Of a stretch of DNA of 64,000 nucleotides, positions 36,805 through 49,362 are shown in pieces (within the stretch, counting starts at the first letter, position 1; the number at the start of each line of letters is the position of its first letter). The stretch comes from Toxoplasma gondii ME49 (Eukaryota > Apicomplexa > Conoidasida > Eucoccidiorida > Sarcocystidae): the NCBI RefSeq assembly GCF_000006565.2, contig NC_031477.1:4491137-4555136 (forward strand), read 5' to 3'. The position numbers and the translations under genes were made by a program. The notes beneath the pieces were generated by a model. That model was not told the DNA's origin. It made no database searches and was given only the letters and a program-made list of their open reading frames with translations.

Positions 36805-39800
36805 CAAATTGTATCTATGAGTACACAAGCATATATACGTGTATCTATCGACCTTTGTATTTGTCGCCGATTAACTGTGCCTCACTGCCACGCCGAGAGC
36901 AAATCATAAACAAACGAGAGTCTGGTCAGCCTTGTCTCTCCCCCTGTAGAGACAGGCGTGGAGAAAACCGTTTTCTTCTTAAGTCTCTTTCGCTCTAGAC
37001 GTCATGCGAATGGGTTAGTACAGAAACTCAAGCGTAGCACGATTTCACTGAGTTGAACAATACAGGATTGCACTGCAAGTGTCACTGCGTTATGAAACAA
37101 CCTGTTGGAGGCTGGACTTCTGCAGATCGGCACAGCGTCGCCCAGTGTGAGGTCGTCAAGAAAGCAGCCGTGAAAAAGCCTCTGCATGCAGCTTACGAGC
37201 GAGAACTCCGCGGTGTCCTCTGTCGAGGACAGAGAAGACCTCCCGAAGAACGCGCACTTCGAGCTCGTCTTCCATCTCGCGGGCGACGACCGTTCGCAAG
37301 GCGCGCTGCAGCGGGCCTAGGCCGGCAAAGCGCCGCCAAGAGGTGGCGCCAAGCAGCAGCAGAAATCGACAGTGGAAGATGGCTGCTTGGTCTGGGTCGG
37401 GAGGAACCGCCCAAATCAGCGAAGCCCGCAGCAAGCATCCAGGCACCTCAGCTCCCCAACGGGGACGCGAAGGATGTAAAGGAGAAGACGGTGGAATCCG
37501 TGGAGAGGCAGAAGCCGGCTGGAGGAGAACAGCTGACGTTTCTTGAGGCGACGAGGTGCGTGAAAGAAAGCCTTCCACGCAAGCAGAAGGTACAGAGGGC
37601 GAGGTCGACGAGGCGACGGTGCTGCACGGGTCTCGAGTGACTTCTCGAGGGGGAGAAATCCGGCTGGCCTGAGGCGAGGACCCTGTCTTGAGACCGGCGT
37701 CGCCGCGTTCGGTGCTCCCCGCTCTCCTGTCTCCTCGGTCTCCCGACTCCGTGCTCTGGAGCCTCGCGATCTGCCCGGCACGCTTCTCGAGTGCCCGCGA
37801 AACACTGATGGCGCCAGGCTGGCCGCGGCGCCCCTCGTCGTCCGTCGCTTTGGAGCTTCTAAAGGCGGCACTGAGCATGCTTGGCGAGCTCACCGACTTG
37901 GGCAAGTGCGGCAGAAGGCGGGGGTTGCTCGGCGAGGCTCCCCGAATATACGCCGAGGGGCTTGTTTCGCGGCGGCCGCCCGGCACGCAGAGCCGCGGCG
38001 CGTCCAGGCAGTCCCAGGCGCCGCAGGCGGAGCCCGCCAGCGACGCCGAAGACGGCGAGGGCGACAGAGGGACGGGGAAAACAGAGGAGGCAAGTGAGGC
38101 AGAGGACGGCGAGGGTGAGAGCGAGGTTGAGGAACAGAGAGACCCAGATGAGATCGAGGGTGAGAGAGACGCAAACGGACGAACTGCCTCCGCGCGTTTT
38201 TTCGTGCCCGGAGGGGCGACGTGCCAACTGCTACATGAGAAATTCCTGGCGACCGAGCCTCGCTCCCCGTGAACGCCGTGAAGCCCCCGGTGAAATGCCG
38301 GGCTCGACGACGACCGAGGCATCGACAGAGTCGAACTGGAAGCTGGCAAAGGACAAGCCGGACACGAATGGAGACCAAGCGCCATCCAGCTTCCAAGCAA
38401 ACATGAATGCCGCTAGGGTATTTTGACGTCCAACACTCTTTGCCTGTCTATTTGCACATCAACGAGGCCGAGTCGCCTATCTCGAGGCTTCCCCACTCAC
38501 CTTTTCCCTGCTGTGGCTATGGACCTATGCATCTCGAGAAATACGTAAACTGTCACAAACATGCGCAAAGACGAAGGTTTACGCCGATTTCTGCCACGTC
38601 CTAGAGAGTCAAGTTCGAACTTCTCGACGGATGAGAGCACAACTTCAGTTGCTCACGGGCGTTGCGCGATTCGTTTGTCCAAACGGAATTTCTACTTCGA
38701 ATTTCGGAATAACGGCACGTGGTCGAGCTACGACCTTTCTCGTCTCATTGCCGCCCGCGTGCAAAGAACACGGGATCTTCTTTGTACAGACATATGTATT
38801 TTGAAAGGGCAGCTCCTCACCGCTCCTGTCTCCTACCTTTCGCCCAAAGCTCTCTCTGAACAGCGACGAACCAGGGATGGGTGAGCGTGGTGGCCGCGTC
38901 CATGCGGCGGAGGACGCCCGGCTCCCAGCCTTTTTTGCCTGGCGTCCTCTCGCCTTTTTCGGTCGCACCGTCACCCTCGCTGGAGTCGCACGTGACCGCA
39001 GACTCCGGCTGCTTCGAGTCCGTCGCCGCACTCCGCGGTGAAGGTCTTTGACTGGGCGGCGAGGCCGCAGAACGGCTCGCGGCGGAAAGGAACTCGGCAG
39101 AGAGTGGCCGAACGAGAGACGGACACAGTTGTGTGGAGCCGTGAGAACAGTTGCAGAGAAACGGGTTGTGGAGCAGTCGACGGATCAAGTCTTTGCACTC
39201 TTCCGAGACGTGGCGCCAGCAGGGCTCTTTGAACGCAATGTGTGTCGTCAAAATCTAGACAAAGCATTCAGAGAGAAGCCGTGAAGGGCAAGAAAACGAA
39301 GTTGCAGTGGACCGTTTAGCCGTTATTCATCCAGCTACGATGGTTCTGTAGTTAAAGGCGTTTCCGCCACCAGCTGTTCGTACACGTCGTACAGCTTTCC
39401 GCGCGGAACGCTGGTGAAGAAGAACGTGCGGGAAACCGCCACAACCCCACTAAGAGGTCCGTTTGGGCAGAGAAACTGTCAGATGCTATTGGGTTTATAG
39501 ACACAGCAACCCAGGGCGCGGTGGCACTCAACGGCGCGGTGCGAGCTAGGTTGTCTCGTTGCACCGTGTGTTGATGGCTGTTTGATTTCCACTCGACACA
39601 GAGAAACGAAAAAGCCGCGACGTCTCATCTCTAGGTAGCTGTCGAAACACGGAATATATTCAATTTCATCATCCTTCTTCCTGTGAACCGAACACAGTGG
39701 CTTCAAACGCCTTCACCGCATCTTGCTTGGAAGCAAAGAAGTATATACACGGTTTCTGTGGTTCTCCCCACAGTATGTACCCCCCACCCACTGTCGGGAG

Positions 39801-42800
39801 ATCCTTTCTCCTCTTTTATCGAAAGCGTCTACTCGAGGTTGCAACGCGAATCTGCCGCGACCTTCCCCTTCCGTTTCGCTGACCTTGGAAGAGACTTCTG
39901 CCTCGGAGTTCCCCTCAAAAGGGGGTGCGCCAGAAATGAGCATGTAGAGAATGACGCCGGCAGCCCACATATCCGATTGGACTTCGTCGTAGGGCAATCC
40001 CTTGAGCAGAAAAGGAGACAAGTAGTACAGCGTCCCTACACGCGTGGACATCACGCCTCCGGAGAGTCCACCGCTCGACGCCGCCCGCAGGAACCGCTGC
40101 ACGCAGCAAGAACAAATACCGTCCCTTTGCGTTTCAGTGGTGACAGCAGACACGCAACTGTCGTCCGCAGGTGACTGTTCCAGACAGTAAGGAAGGTACG
40201 CAGCATCTAACTAAAGGACGTTGCACCAAGAGACACCCCGCAGTCGCCTGACTGTCGTTGACAGGAGGATGGCACAACTGGACTTATCGTTGTTCAACGA
40301 CCGTTGGGATCGCTGGTCTAGTCTGAGGAAGTATACACAACAGACGTGCAACGTTCACGCTCAGAAATGCTACCTGAAGACTCGGAGAAACCTGGACAGA
40401 CCAAAGATAGGCAGATAACCTCGAGGCCTTTCCAAACACTTTCGTAAAAGAAACAACTGGAGCATACAAAAACCACTCTGTCCCCAAAGAGGGCAGAAAC
40501 ACCGGAAGACGATCGGGCGTTGAGAGAAATCAAGGCACAGAATCGCCGAACAACAGACCTTGGGAGATGAAATTGGCCGCGTCACGGAAAGGCCCAAATC
40601 CGCGCACTCCACGGGGAAAAGTGCAGAAGAAAATTGGTCGCTACGGCGTTAAATCGGCGCCATTCTGTCACCAGAACTAAGCGTGCAACACGGAACGTAG
40701 ATCCCGTTTCCGGCGACAGGAAAACTGAGACCTGAACTCAAATCGGTTGGTTGCAGAGTTGTGGCCTTGCGAGGGACAGCAAATCCTTCCGTGATAATTG
40801 CCATAGAAGGTCTACCTAAATCTGCATGTTCTTAATGCCGGATTTGTACGGAGCCCGTGGTTCACAGGTAACTTGGCGACACGGCCAGGCGAGTTCTTCG
40901 TGAAAACCTCCAGCTATTTTACCATCCTCGAGTTGCGAGAAAAGTTAAATACTCAAGAGTACAAAAGCGGCTGTCCTCGCATGCGGGGCCGTGAGTCTCC
41001 TTCCTGTTGCGGCGTTTATTTACTTTTGTTTCCACCCTTGCTGCTCACCCTTCTCGTCGCCCGCTCGCCCCGAGCGGCGCCTCCAGGCGAGAATCGTCGA
41101 GCGAGTCCAAAGTCGGCAAGAATGATGCTGTCTGAGAACTTTGTCTCAGGCATGAGAGACGAGAGGAGACACGCCGGAAGGTCAGCAGAGGCCTCAGGCA
41201 ACTGGCGCTCGTCCACTCCGAGGCCCGGAGCTGTCTCTGAGGAAGGGAGGGAAGACGACAGTCGGCTGTGTGTTTCCCCTTCCCTTTCCAGTACATCTGC
41301 CGGAGCGGGCGCTACGCCCTCTTCTGCAGGGGAAGAGTAGACGCGTGTAGATGAGCCATACGACAGACCGAAAGGAGAGGTGGACGGAGGCGACTGGAGA
41401 ACGGACTCCGCCAGTTTCAGGGAAGACTTAGCCTCCCTTGCGGTTGATCTTTCTCCGGGGTGCGCACGGGTCTCCTGGGCCAAGTCCTCGCCTTCGTCTC
41501 TACTCTTGAAGGGATGCACGAGGAGAATGTTTTCCAGTTTTAGGTCCCGATGAGCAATGCCCTTACGGTGGAGGTAAGACAGAGCTGACAGAAGCTGAGT
41601 CATGAAGCGAGCTGCTTGCAGCTCTGAGCAGATTGGTCTGTCGTCCACGAGAGAATCGAGATTTCCCCGCTCCTCCTCCTGGCCGTCTTTGCCAGCGCCG
41701 CCGCTCCGTCCCTCCTTCTCACGTCCTGCGCCTATCGCCACACCTTCATGCCTCTCCTCTCCGTCTCCATTGTCTCGGTCACCGCGACATCTGTCTCCCC
41801 TGTCTCTGTCTCCACTATCTCTGCCTCCACCGTCTCTTGGTCCGGCTGGGCGAGCCTCGTCGTCTGGCTGCTGCCCGGCCCGTTGGCGCGTCCGCGCGAA
41901 ACGCGCGTCCTGGCGCGCATGGAGCCACGAGAGGAGGTCGCCCCCGCGGCAGTACTCCAGCACCAAGTAGATGTATTTGTGGTCCTCGAACGTTTCAAAG
42001 AGTCGGGCGATGTTGGGATGGTCCAGTTGCCGACAAAGTGCAATTTCCTTTCGGACCTGGGGCAGCTCGGCATGGTTTTCATCCTTGCAGACGCGCTTGA
42101 CGACGCGCTCCAAACCGGAGAAGCGCTCCACAGCGGTTTGGACTTGGCACCATGTTCCAACCCCAATCACTTCGCCGAGCTGCAGGCCAAGTTCCAAGAG
42201 AAAGACGAGCACAAACGTGCATCGAAAGATTGACGTCGACACCCGAGTCACACAGACACAACCCAGTGAAGAAGCATGCTCGCCAGAAAAAAAGGAACGG
42301 GCAAAAAGGCGGGCGGAAAAGACCGAGGGAACAGGGAGAACCTCCAAAACGACGCAGCCACCAGAGACAGCCGCGACCGAGACCACGGCAAACACAAAAT
42401 CGAGACAAACGGGACGACGTCGGCGATCACGAGCAAGTTGTGGATGTTAGAAGACGAAGGACGGTTTGGGTGTGTCACGTCGCTGCGAAACATCCACCGA
42501 AAAACATTTGAACATTTCTCTCGAAAGATTCGTGGACGGCTCTTCGCGTTTCACAGCCTCACACCAGCGTACCCTACAAGAGGTCGAAATGTAGTGACCT
42601 CTCCAGATTCGGACATTTTGGAAAAGCGACGACGAATCGCTCGTCACAGAAACAGCGACCCAGGTAGCCCTCAAGACGGAGAACCACGCAGACCAATCTC
42701 TCCCTTTCTACAAACATCTTTCCGCGCGACTCTTAAAAAAAATCTGCATGCCTGCACGCACATGCGTAGGCGTCCGGACACCTTGAGAGGCCGAAGCCTA

Positions 42801-43304
42801 CATGGGTGGCCAACAACGCATCTGCATCAAGAGAGAGAGGCGCACAATCTCACTCACTTATCGAGGGCGTCCCTCCAGTTATCCACGGAAGTATACGCAG
42901 GCACAACGAGATGGACAGACACACAGATTCGCATCTTTTCAAGCAGAGATATACGCACGTTGACACCCATTTCTACTTACATGGTAGCAGGTGGTAATTG
43001 GAAGGGTACTGCTGCATATGAGTTGCTGCCGCTTGAGGACGCACCCTTCGCTGCGGACGCGTTTTAACTGTCCAGGGACGGAGAGTCGGTCTTCGTCACG
43101 GAGCTGCGCGACTGCTTGTCTTTTGGTGGAAGAATCTCGGGAGCCTGAATCCTCCCCGCGGCGTCGCTTCTGCTCGTCCTCTCGGCCGCTCTCTGCAGAG
43201 GCACTTTCCAAGACTCGCTCAGGCTCCGGCGCCTCGCGCTTCTCCAGCGAAACGTGCGAGTCTTCGTCCCCATCTTGGGGGAGATCCAGAGGCCTCCGTT
43301 CCAT
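34942..43304 (-). CDS. Calcium-dependent protein kinase (CDPK) with large inserts, four EF-hands
   Basis: Exons (minus strand): 43304-42981, 42179-41049, 40096-39884, 39254-38837, 38342-37197, 36447-35625 and 35383-34942. All are GT-AG and phases close, giving 1,498 residues. Start chosen: ATG at 43304, in context GCGCGATGG; upstream ORF sequence has no ATG. Kinase: Gly loop GVGTWCQV (about residue 114), VAIK Lys in VVKRV (about 136), helix-C Glu in RKEIAL (about 153), HRDLKLEN (about 318) and DFG (about 464). APE is replaced by SPF (about 512). EF-hands: DRGHRGVLAPDD (degenerate, about 1068), DTDGSGNIEFVEF, DRSFDGLVSYRD and DRDKDGYITYDEF, with the stop just after the last. Inserts of about 95 and 120 residues lie within the kinase domain, and a 380-residue Ser/Pro-rich exon separates the kinase from EF1. 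CDPKs couple calcium signals to motility, secretion or division in these parasites; which process this one serves is unknown. Confidence 0.9.
36761..36804. repeat. (AT)n microsatellite
   Basis: An uninterrupted 40-bp AT run plus TATA, inside the CDPK intron 36448-37196. Confidence 0.95.
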
Positions 43305-45523
43305 CGCGCGAACGACCTCTTCAGCGGTGGGGAAGAAGACGGAGAGGCGGGGAGAAAAACGACTCAACACCGCGGACGCAACTAGAGTCGGAGCAGCGAG
43401 AGACAATCACGTGGAGCAGAGCACAGATCCTAACAGAGCGGGGAGGCTGTCTCGAGACGAGCGGGATACCTGCGCTTGAGAGGGAGACGGCGGCAATGAA
43501 ATCAAGATCTCACCGTCGACAAAGCCTCTGTTTGATCCTCTCTACAGAAACGTACTTCGTCCAGGAATTTCACCACGATGTGGGCACTCTGCGTTCGCGG
43601 CATCATTCTACCACTTGAATCGAAAACGCCTTCCACTTGCTCTACACATCCTGAGCTGCACTCCAACGTCCACTGGGGACTTCGCGAGGCACGGTTTCAT
43701 GGATCTGCTAGGGCGTCAGTTAGGCAACCAGTCCTTTCTATACGCAAGGCGGCCATGTAAATACTGCCGGGTATACGGAACAACAACAGACACGGATAAC
43801 TCTGTTCCAGCCGCGGGTGTTTCTGTTCCACGACAACCCGTTCACGGCGCGCCGGACGGTCTAGTGGACCGACAGTCTCTTAAGAGTCACTTCTGCGGAC
43901 GGAGCTTTCTTCTTGAATCTGCACATGAACGAAGCAAAAGAGCTTTCCATCCTTGCTTCGGGAAAACGGAGAAAAGGGCGATTCCGCGGAGCCGAGCGGC
44001 ACCCGCGCGGTGGGTGTTCGTGATCTCCGCGGGAACGCGAGACGGAGAGGAGAGACGGGTCGCCACAAACGCAAGAATGGACGCGAGACACGCAACAACC
44101 TGCCGAAAGGCACGGAGGCACATGCTGCGCCGTGTTTACCGCGAAAAATCCACGCAGACACACTGATAACTGGGAGGATCTCATCCCCTCGCACGGCGGT
44201 TCCACTCACACGTATCGGAAAGGACGCACACAACGCTGTCAAGCATAGATCCAAGTCTGTACCAGCGCCGAGCGCGTGTGAAGTCGGTACAGAAGCGAGA
44301 CCCCGATGTGCCGATTTCTTCGGGGTCTTGACGGGGAAGTGGAGGGACAAGCAGCGTCTCGACCGGCGCAAGGCCCGGCGAAAACGAAAATCGGCGGATG
44401 CACGAAAAGACTTTTCCTGCCGACCTGGAAGAATGATCGAGGCGGGCCAGCGGCACTGGAAGGTGTACAAGTCCGCTTTCTGCGTATGGTTTGTCTTGGT
44501 ACCACAGTAAGTCCCTTGAAACGTGGAACTGTGCCCGCCGAAGAATCGGAGGAGTCGAGGGCAGCGAAAACGAGCCGAGACAGATGCAGGCGAGTGCAGC
44601 ATTTGAAGAGGCATCCGCTTCCTCCAGAAGATTGACACCTGCAGTGACCTATCCCGTTCCCGGTGCTCTTGAGCCTTGACGTTCCGTTTCCATCCGTCAA
44701 AAACGCTTCATCAGGGAAAGCGCCGCGGAAATGGGTTCGCGACGCCCGCAGAACATTCGAAAACTGGGAGAACAGCTCGCGGCGGCCGTCTCCGCACCCA
44801 CCTGACGTTCGGCGTCCGCGCGTTCTCTGGTCGCGTAAGCCGCGTCCCAGCTTTATCCTGCCGTTTTTATTATACAAATTGGCAGACCATTCCCAGCGCT
44901 GAACTTCCCGTCCGTACTGAGAACCGGCCACCGCGCAAACTCAAACCGGGCTACTCGCGCATAAACATATGGCTGTGAGCGAGCTGGCGTCGCGCGTTTA
45001 GAGAGCGAGAGGGCATGCACAGCTGGTTTTCTCGCATGCGGCCCGCCGTCTCATCTTGTCTACGCAGATGCTGACACACGACGATTTTCTCTGGGGCCGA
45101 CAGCGCCTTCTAGTGGAACAGAAATGGTGGGTTCCTCGCTTCTTCCCCTGTAGATCTTGTCGTTCTTCCCTGCGGCTGGTTCTTCTGCTGTCCGTCGTCA
45201 TACGACCTGCCTCCCCAGGGGACCCTCTTCTTCCGCGGGAACGCCCGTCGTCGCCACCGTGTCTCTTCGTCGGGGTGAAGGCCTGGACCGTTCAGCGTCC
45301 TCGCCCCACGGCAAATCTGCGAATCTCTTGACAAATCGCTGTGGCATAAACTCGTTTTCCACCATTCCTTCTCTTCTGTCCTGCGTCCCCGCGTCCGCCA
45401 TAAAGCCTCTCCCCTCTTCCCTCTGGGTGTCCGCCGCGGATTGTATGCTTTCTTCACCCTGACGCTTCCTTGTCTTGGGTTCTCGGTGCTCTGCATGTTC
45501 CTCAGTGTCTCGCTTTCACCTGA
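43305..45523. other. Divergent intergenic region between the CDPK and LeuRS genes
   Basis: This 2.2-kb stretch separates two genes transcribed away from each other, so it should carry both promoters and 5' UTRs. It has several long but featureless ORFs (for example 43880-44638 and 44239-44931, minus strand), which I treat as chance in GC-rich DNA. WGAGACG-type motifs occur in both orientations. Confidence 0.6.
45033..45053. promoter_or_regulatory. Paired promoter-type motifs upstream of LeuRS
   Basis: CGCATGCG (45033-45040, matching YGCATGCR) and CGTCTCA (45047-45053, the reverse complement of TGAGACG, matching WGAGACG) lie 7 bp apart, about 470 bp before the first LeuRS ATG. Both motifs are reported as Toxoplasma promoter elements. 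Their use here is inference. Confidence 0.4.
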
Positions 45524-47802
45524 ATGGCCTCATGCAAGTCTGCGGGCGAAGCTGTTCGTGACCGTTTTCACCTCCCGTCGATCCCCTCCGGCGAACGGCT
45601 GCGCCGCGCTCTCCTGGCTCTGTCCCAGCCTGTCTCCCAGTTTGTTTCCTCGGCTGCTTCTCCGAGTCTCCCCTCCCCAACTCCGAAGCGCTTCTCTTCA
45701 CTTGCCTCTCTCAGAGCGCCTCTGCCTCTCCCGGCCGTTCTCTCCCGATCTCCTCCATCTGCATCCTCTTCTGCCGCGCCTCTTCCGGTGCTTTTTCGCG
45801 GACTTTCTTCCAAAATGGCAGCAGCTCCAGCAGCGCCTCAGTCGCGTGGTCGCCGCGACAAGCTTCTTAGCATCGAGGAGGCGATTCAGGCTCGGTGGGC
45901 CCGCGAAAATCCTTACGAGGTCGACGCGCCCTTGGATGCGGCAAATGCCGAGAAGAAAAAGTATTTCTGCAGCTTCCCCTATCCGTACATGAATGGAAAG
46001 CTGCATCTGGGCCATGGCTTCACCTTGTGCAGGGCCGAGTTTCAGGCGCGTTTCCAGCGCATGCAAGGCAAAAACATTCTCTGGCCCCTCGGCCTCCACT
46101 GCACAGGCATGCCGATTCTCGCCTGTGCCGACAAGCTGAAGCGAGAAATCGCCATGCGAAAAGCCGAACAAGATTGCGGCGAAAACGGCGAAAAGCGGGA
46201 ACATGTGGAGGTAAACTGGAACTCTTCTGCGCGCGAGAAAAGACACGCAGTTCCCCAGATGTGCATTTGCACTCAAATGCTCACCTACGAGTCCCTTGTC
46301 ATTTATATATTTATACTTATATATATATATATATATATATATGTATAAATCTGTACATGTGTATTACTGTGTGTACATGCGTGTGTCCAGCTGCCAGAAT
46401 GTTGGAACATCCAGAGACAAGAATGTTTGCGCGTCTACGTATCTACGCCGTATCTACGCCGTATCTACGCAGACATTCACAGCGTCGTCTGTCCGTCATG
46501 CTGATAGGCGCAGTGCCGGACGTATCTCCGCAAGGATAGCCTGTGAACGAACTTCTTTTCTCGCAATTCGTTCCGCCTCAAATTACAGGAAGCCACTTGG
46601 TCTCTTCGGTGTGGAGGTTCAGAGAGCACTCTCGTCGCCGAAGCGAGGCGCCGCTGACGGCAGTCAAAGCAGCCAAAGCTGTGCGAGGCCTCACGTGGAC
46701 TTCTCTGCATGGAGAAGCGCAAGAGCCGATGCACCTCGGACGCAGTCTGTGTATAGAACCACCCAAGTCTCAGTGTTTTCGTTCGCTCAGGGGTGCCCAG
46801 AAAGGATGGTCACGGTAGCAGTAGAAGGCGCGTGTACGGCGCAAGACCTTGCGAAGGCAAAGCGGTCCTGGAAAACGCAGACGATTGGAGAGAACGACGT
46901 CTGTCGAGTGTGATAAGACGTGCATTGCTGTTTGTGTTGGTATCTTTTTTTCGTGACATATACGCAACAGTGCTGGTTTCGAGTTTATATTTGGAAGTCG
47001 TTCTGGGCCGGAGACTCCACGGGCGCTGTCGACGCTTCCACACTCGCGTGTGTACGTTTGCCTCTTGTCTTTTTCAGAGTGCAGAGAATAACAGCGCGGA
47101 GCAGCAGAACGGCGAGGAAGACGCAAAGAAGAAAAAGTCCAAGGTGGCCGCGAAGACCGGCAACGCTGTAAGGCCGTCCAAGCCCCCAACAGCTCTGTTC
47201 GATTCGTCCTGTGTTCTCCCAGGATTTCTTTCTGTTTCCTGTTCGGTGCTCCTGTCTGCCGTCCATCGACTTCTGGCTCGGTCCACGCCGTCATTTTCCT
47301 TCTCGTCTCGAGTTCGCTGCTCTGTCTCCACTGTTCGCCTCCTGGTTCGCGTCTCTCTTCTGTCTCGCCTTCTGGCCACTCTGGCGGCCGCTGCGGACTC
47401 GTCGCTTATTGAGCGTCCTTCCTTCAGTCCGTGAGTCTTCTGCAGAGGAGGCACTTGTGTCGCCTGTCTCTCTTTCTTTCAGAAGACGCAGTGGGAAATC
47501 ATGCTCGGCATGGGCATCCCCGAGGCAGAGATCGCCGCCTTCGCCGACGCGCAGCACTGGCTGCGCTACTTTCCGCCGCTTGCGAAGCGCGACGTAACTC
47601 GAATGGGCTTCGGAATCGACTGGCGAAGGTCGTTCGTGACGACGGATGTGAACCCGTTCTACGACGCCTTCATTCGGTGGCAATTCAATACTCTCATGGT
47701 GAACATCTCCCCTCACCTCGTCTTCCGGTGGTCTCCCTCCTCGTCTCCCATCAACACATGCATATGCATACACATGCACATGCATACATATACCACATAG
47801 GG

Positions 47803-47850
<48 letters not shown>

Positions 47851-47922
47851 GTATTCTTGTGTGCACAGCTGTTCGTGGAGGGAGGTACGTAAGAATGTAA
47901 AAGAGGCACATGCATGCACAGC

Positions 47923-47953
<31 letters not shown>

Positions 47954-49325
47954 GTATAAATGTGCGCCTATGTAGATGTTGAAGGGCATAGGACTACCTA
48001 TTTCCTGCAACCAGGAAGTATTTTCTCTCCATGGAGTGTTTGAGCCAGATGTCGACGGGCGTTCCGCGTGGAGAGGGCCAAGGCCAGAGTGCAACAGGCT
48101 TGTTTGAAGAGCCGTGTGGACGGATTGTGCGTACAGAAGCGCGGAAAGCTCAAGTTCGGCATGCGAGCGACGATCCTCAGTCGGCGAGAGAAGCAAGCCT
48201 GCGCAGACCACGACCGAGCGAGTGGTGAAGGTGTCGGGCCGCAAGAGTACACAGTCGTCAAACTTTTTCTTCAAGGAGAGAAAATGCGAGAGGCGCCAGT
48301 TCCGCAGCACCAGCCACTTGTCCAGCTGCTCGAAGCGGTGAAGGCGTACGGCGCCAAGAAGGTCTCCCTCGTCGCCGCGACTCTCAGACCCGAAACGATG
48401 TACGGCCAGACCAACTGCTACGTTCTTCCCGAGGGAAAGTAAGTCGTGGAAAAGGGTCAAGAGCGAAGAGCCAAGGGAACTCCGCGGCCCAGTGTTCGTC
48501 ATCAGATGAAGAGAAGACGAGCTCACGAAAACGATGTGTATCGAATGTTTTAATGTCGCAGCACTGACCTAGAGAATACCAGACGGTTGTGAACAGGACA
48601 ACTGAGTCCAGCAGGGGTAGAGAGAGACAGAGTCATAGGAGACTCAGGCGTGACTTCGAAGTGTGTTTTGGAGATGAATGCATGTGGAAAACGAGAAAGG
48701 AATGCATGCGTGAAGGTTGCTCTAGGTCTGATATGTGTGCACGTTTTCCAAGTAAGTGCTTTCAGAAATTCAACGCGTAGAGACTTTTCGTTCCTGCTCT
48801 CTTGCCTTCTCTCCAGGCTTGCCGTGTTTATCCACCCGTTCCGCATATCTTTCTCTGTCGACGTGCATGCGCTTTCAAGCGTCTCCATTTGCTGGTGTCA
48901 ATTCGTCGCAGATACGGCTTGTATTTGGCGTTCACGAATCCAAAGAAGAGCCTGGACAAGGCGGAAGAAGGCGACGGCGGGGCGCAAGCGGCCGAGTCCG
49001 AGGAAGAGTTCGAGACGCTGATGACTCGCGAAGAAGCTCTAAGTACATGCACAGAAGTCTTTATCTGCAGCGAGCGATCTGCTCTCAACATGGCCTACCA
49101 GGGCTGGCTGCCTATGCAGGCCGCCGAAGACCCTGACGCCTTGCCGGTGCCACACTGCCTCGGAACGGTTGACGGCATGAACCTCATTGGTCTCCCACTC
49201 ACTGCCCCTAACGCGACGTACCCAACGATCTACGCTCTCCCCATGCTAACAATTTCCATGAACAAGGGTAAGCTGCACAACCTCGACAGCTGCGAACCTA
49301 AATGTCACGCTTTCACACACACGAG

Positions 49326-49362
<37 letters not shown>

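Noticed and set aside
43305..43406. N-terminal extension of the CDPK upstream of 43304
   Set aside because: The frame is open but contains no ATG (the apparent start is TTG), so it is more likely 5' UTR unless an upstream exon exists.
43880..44931. Two minus-strand ORFs of 230-252 residues as a gene between CDPK and LeuRS
   Set aside because: Arg/Ser/Pro-rich composition with no motif, overlapping ORFs on both strands, and position in the promoter/5' UTR region. Typical chance ORFs in GC-rich DNA.
45441..45992. 183-residue Leu/Pro/Ser-rich ORF overlapping LeuRS exon 1
   Set aside because: It is a shadow frame of the LeuRS first exon, which has clear family conservation.
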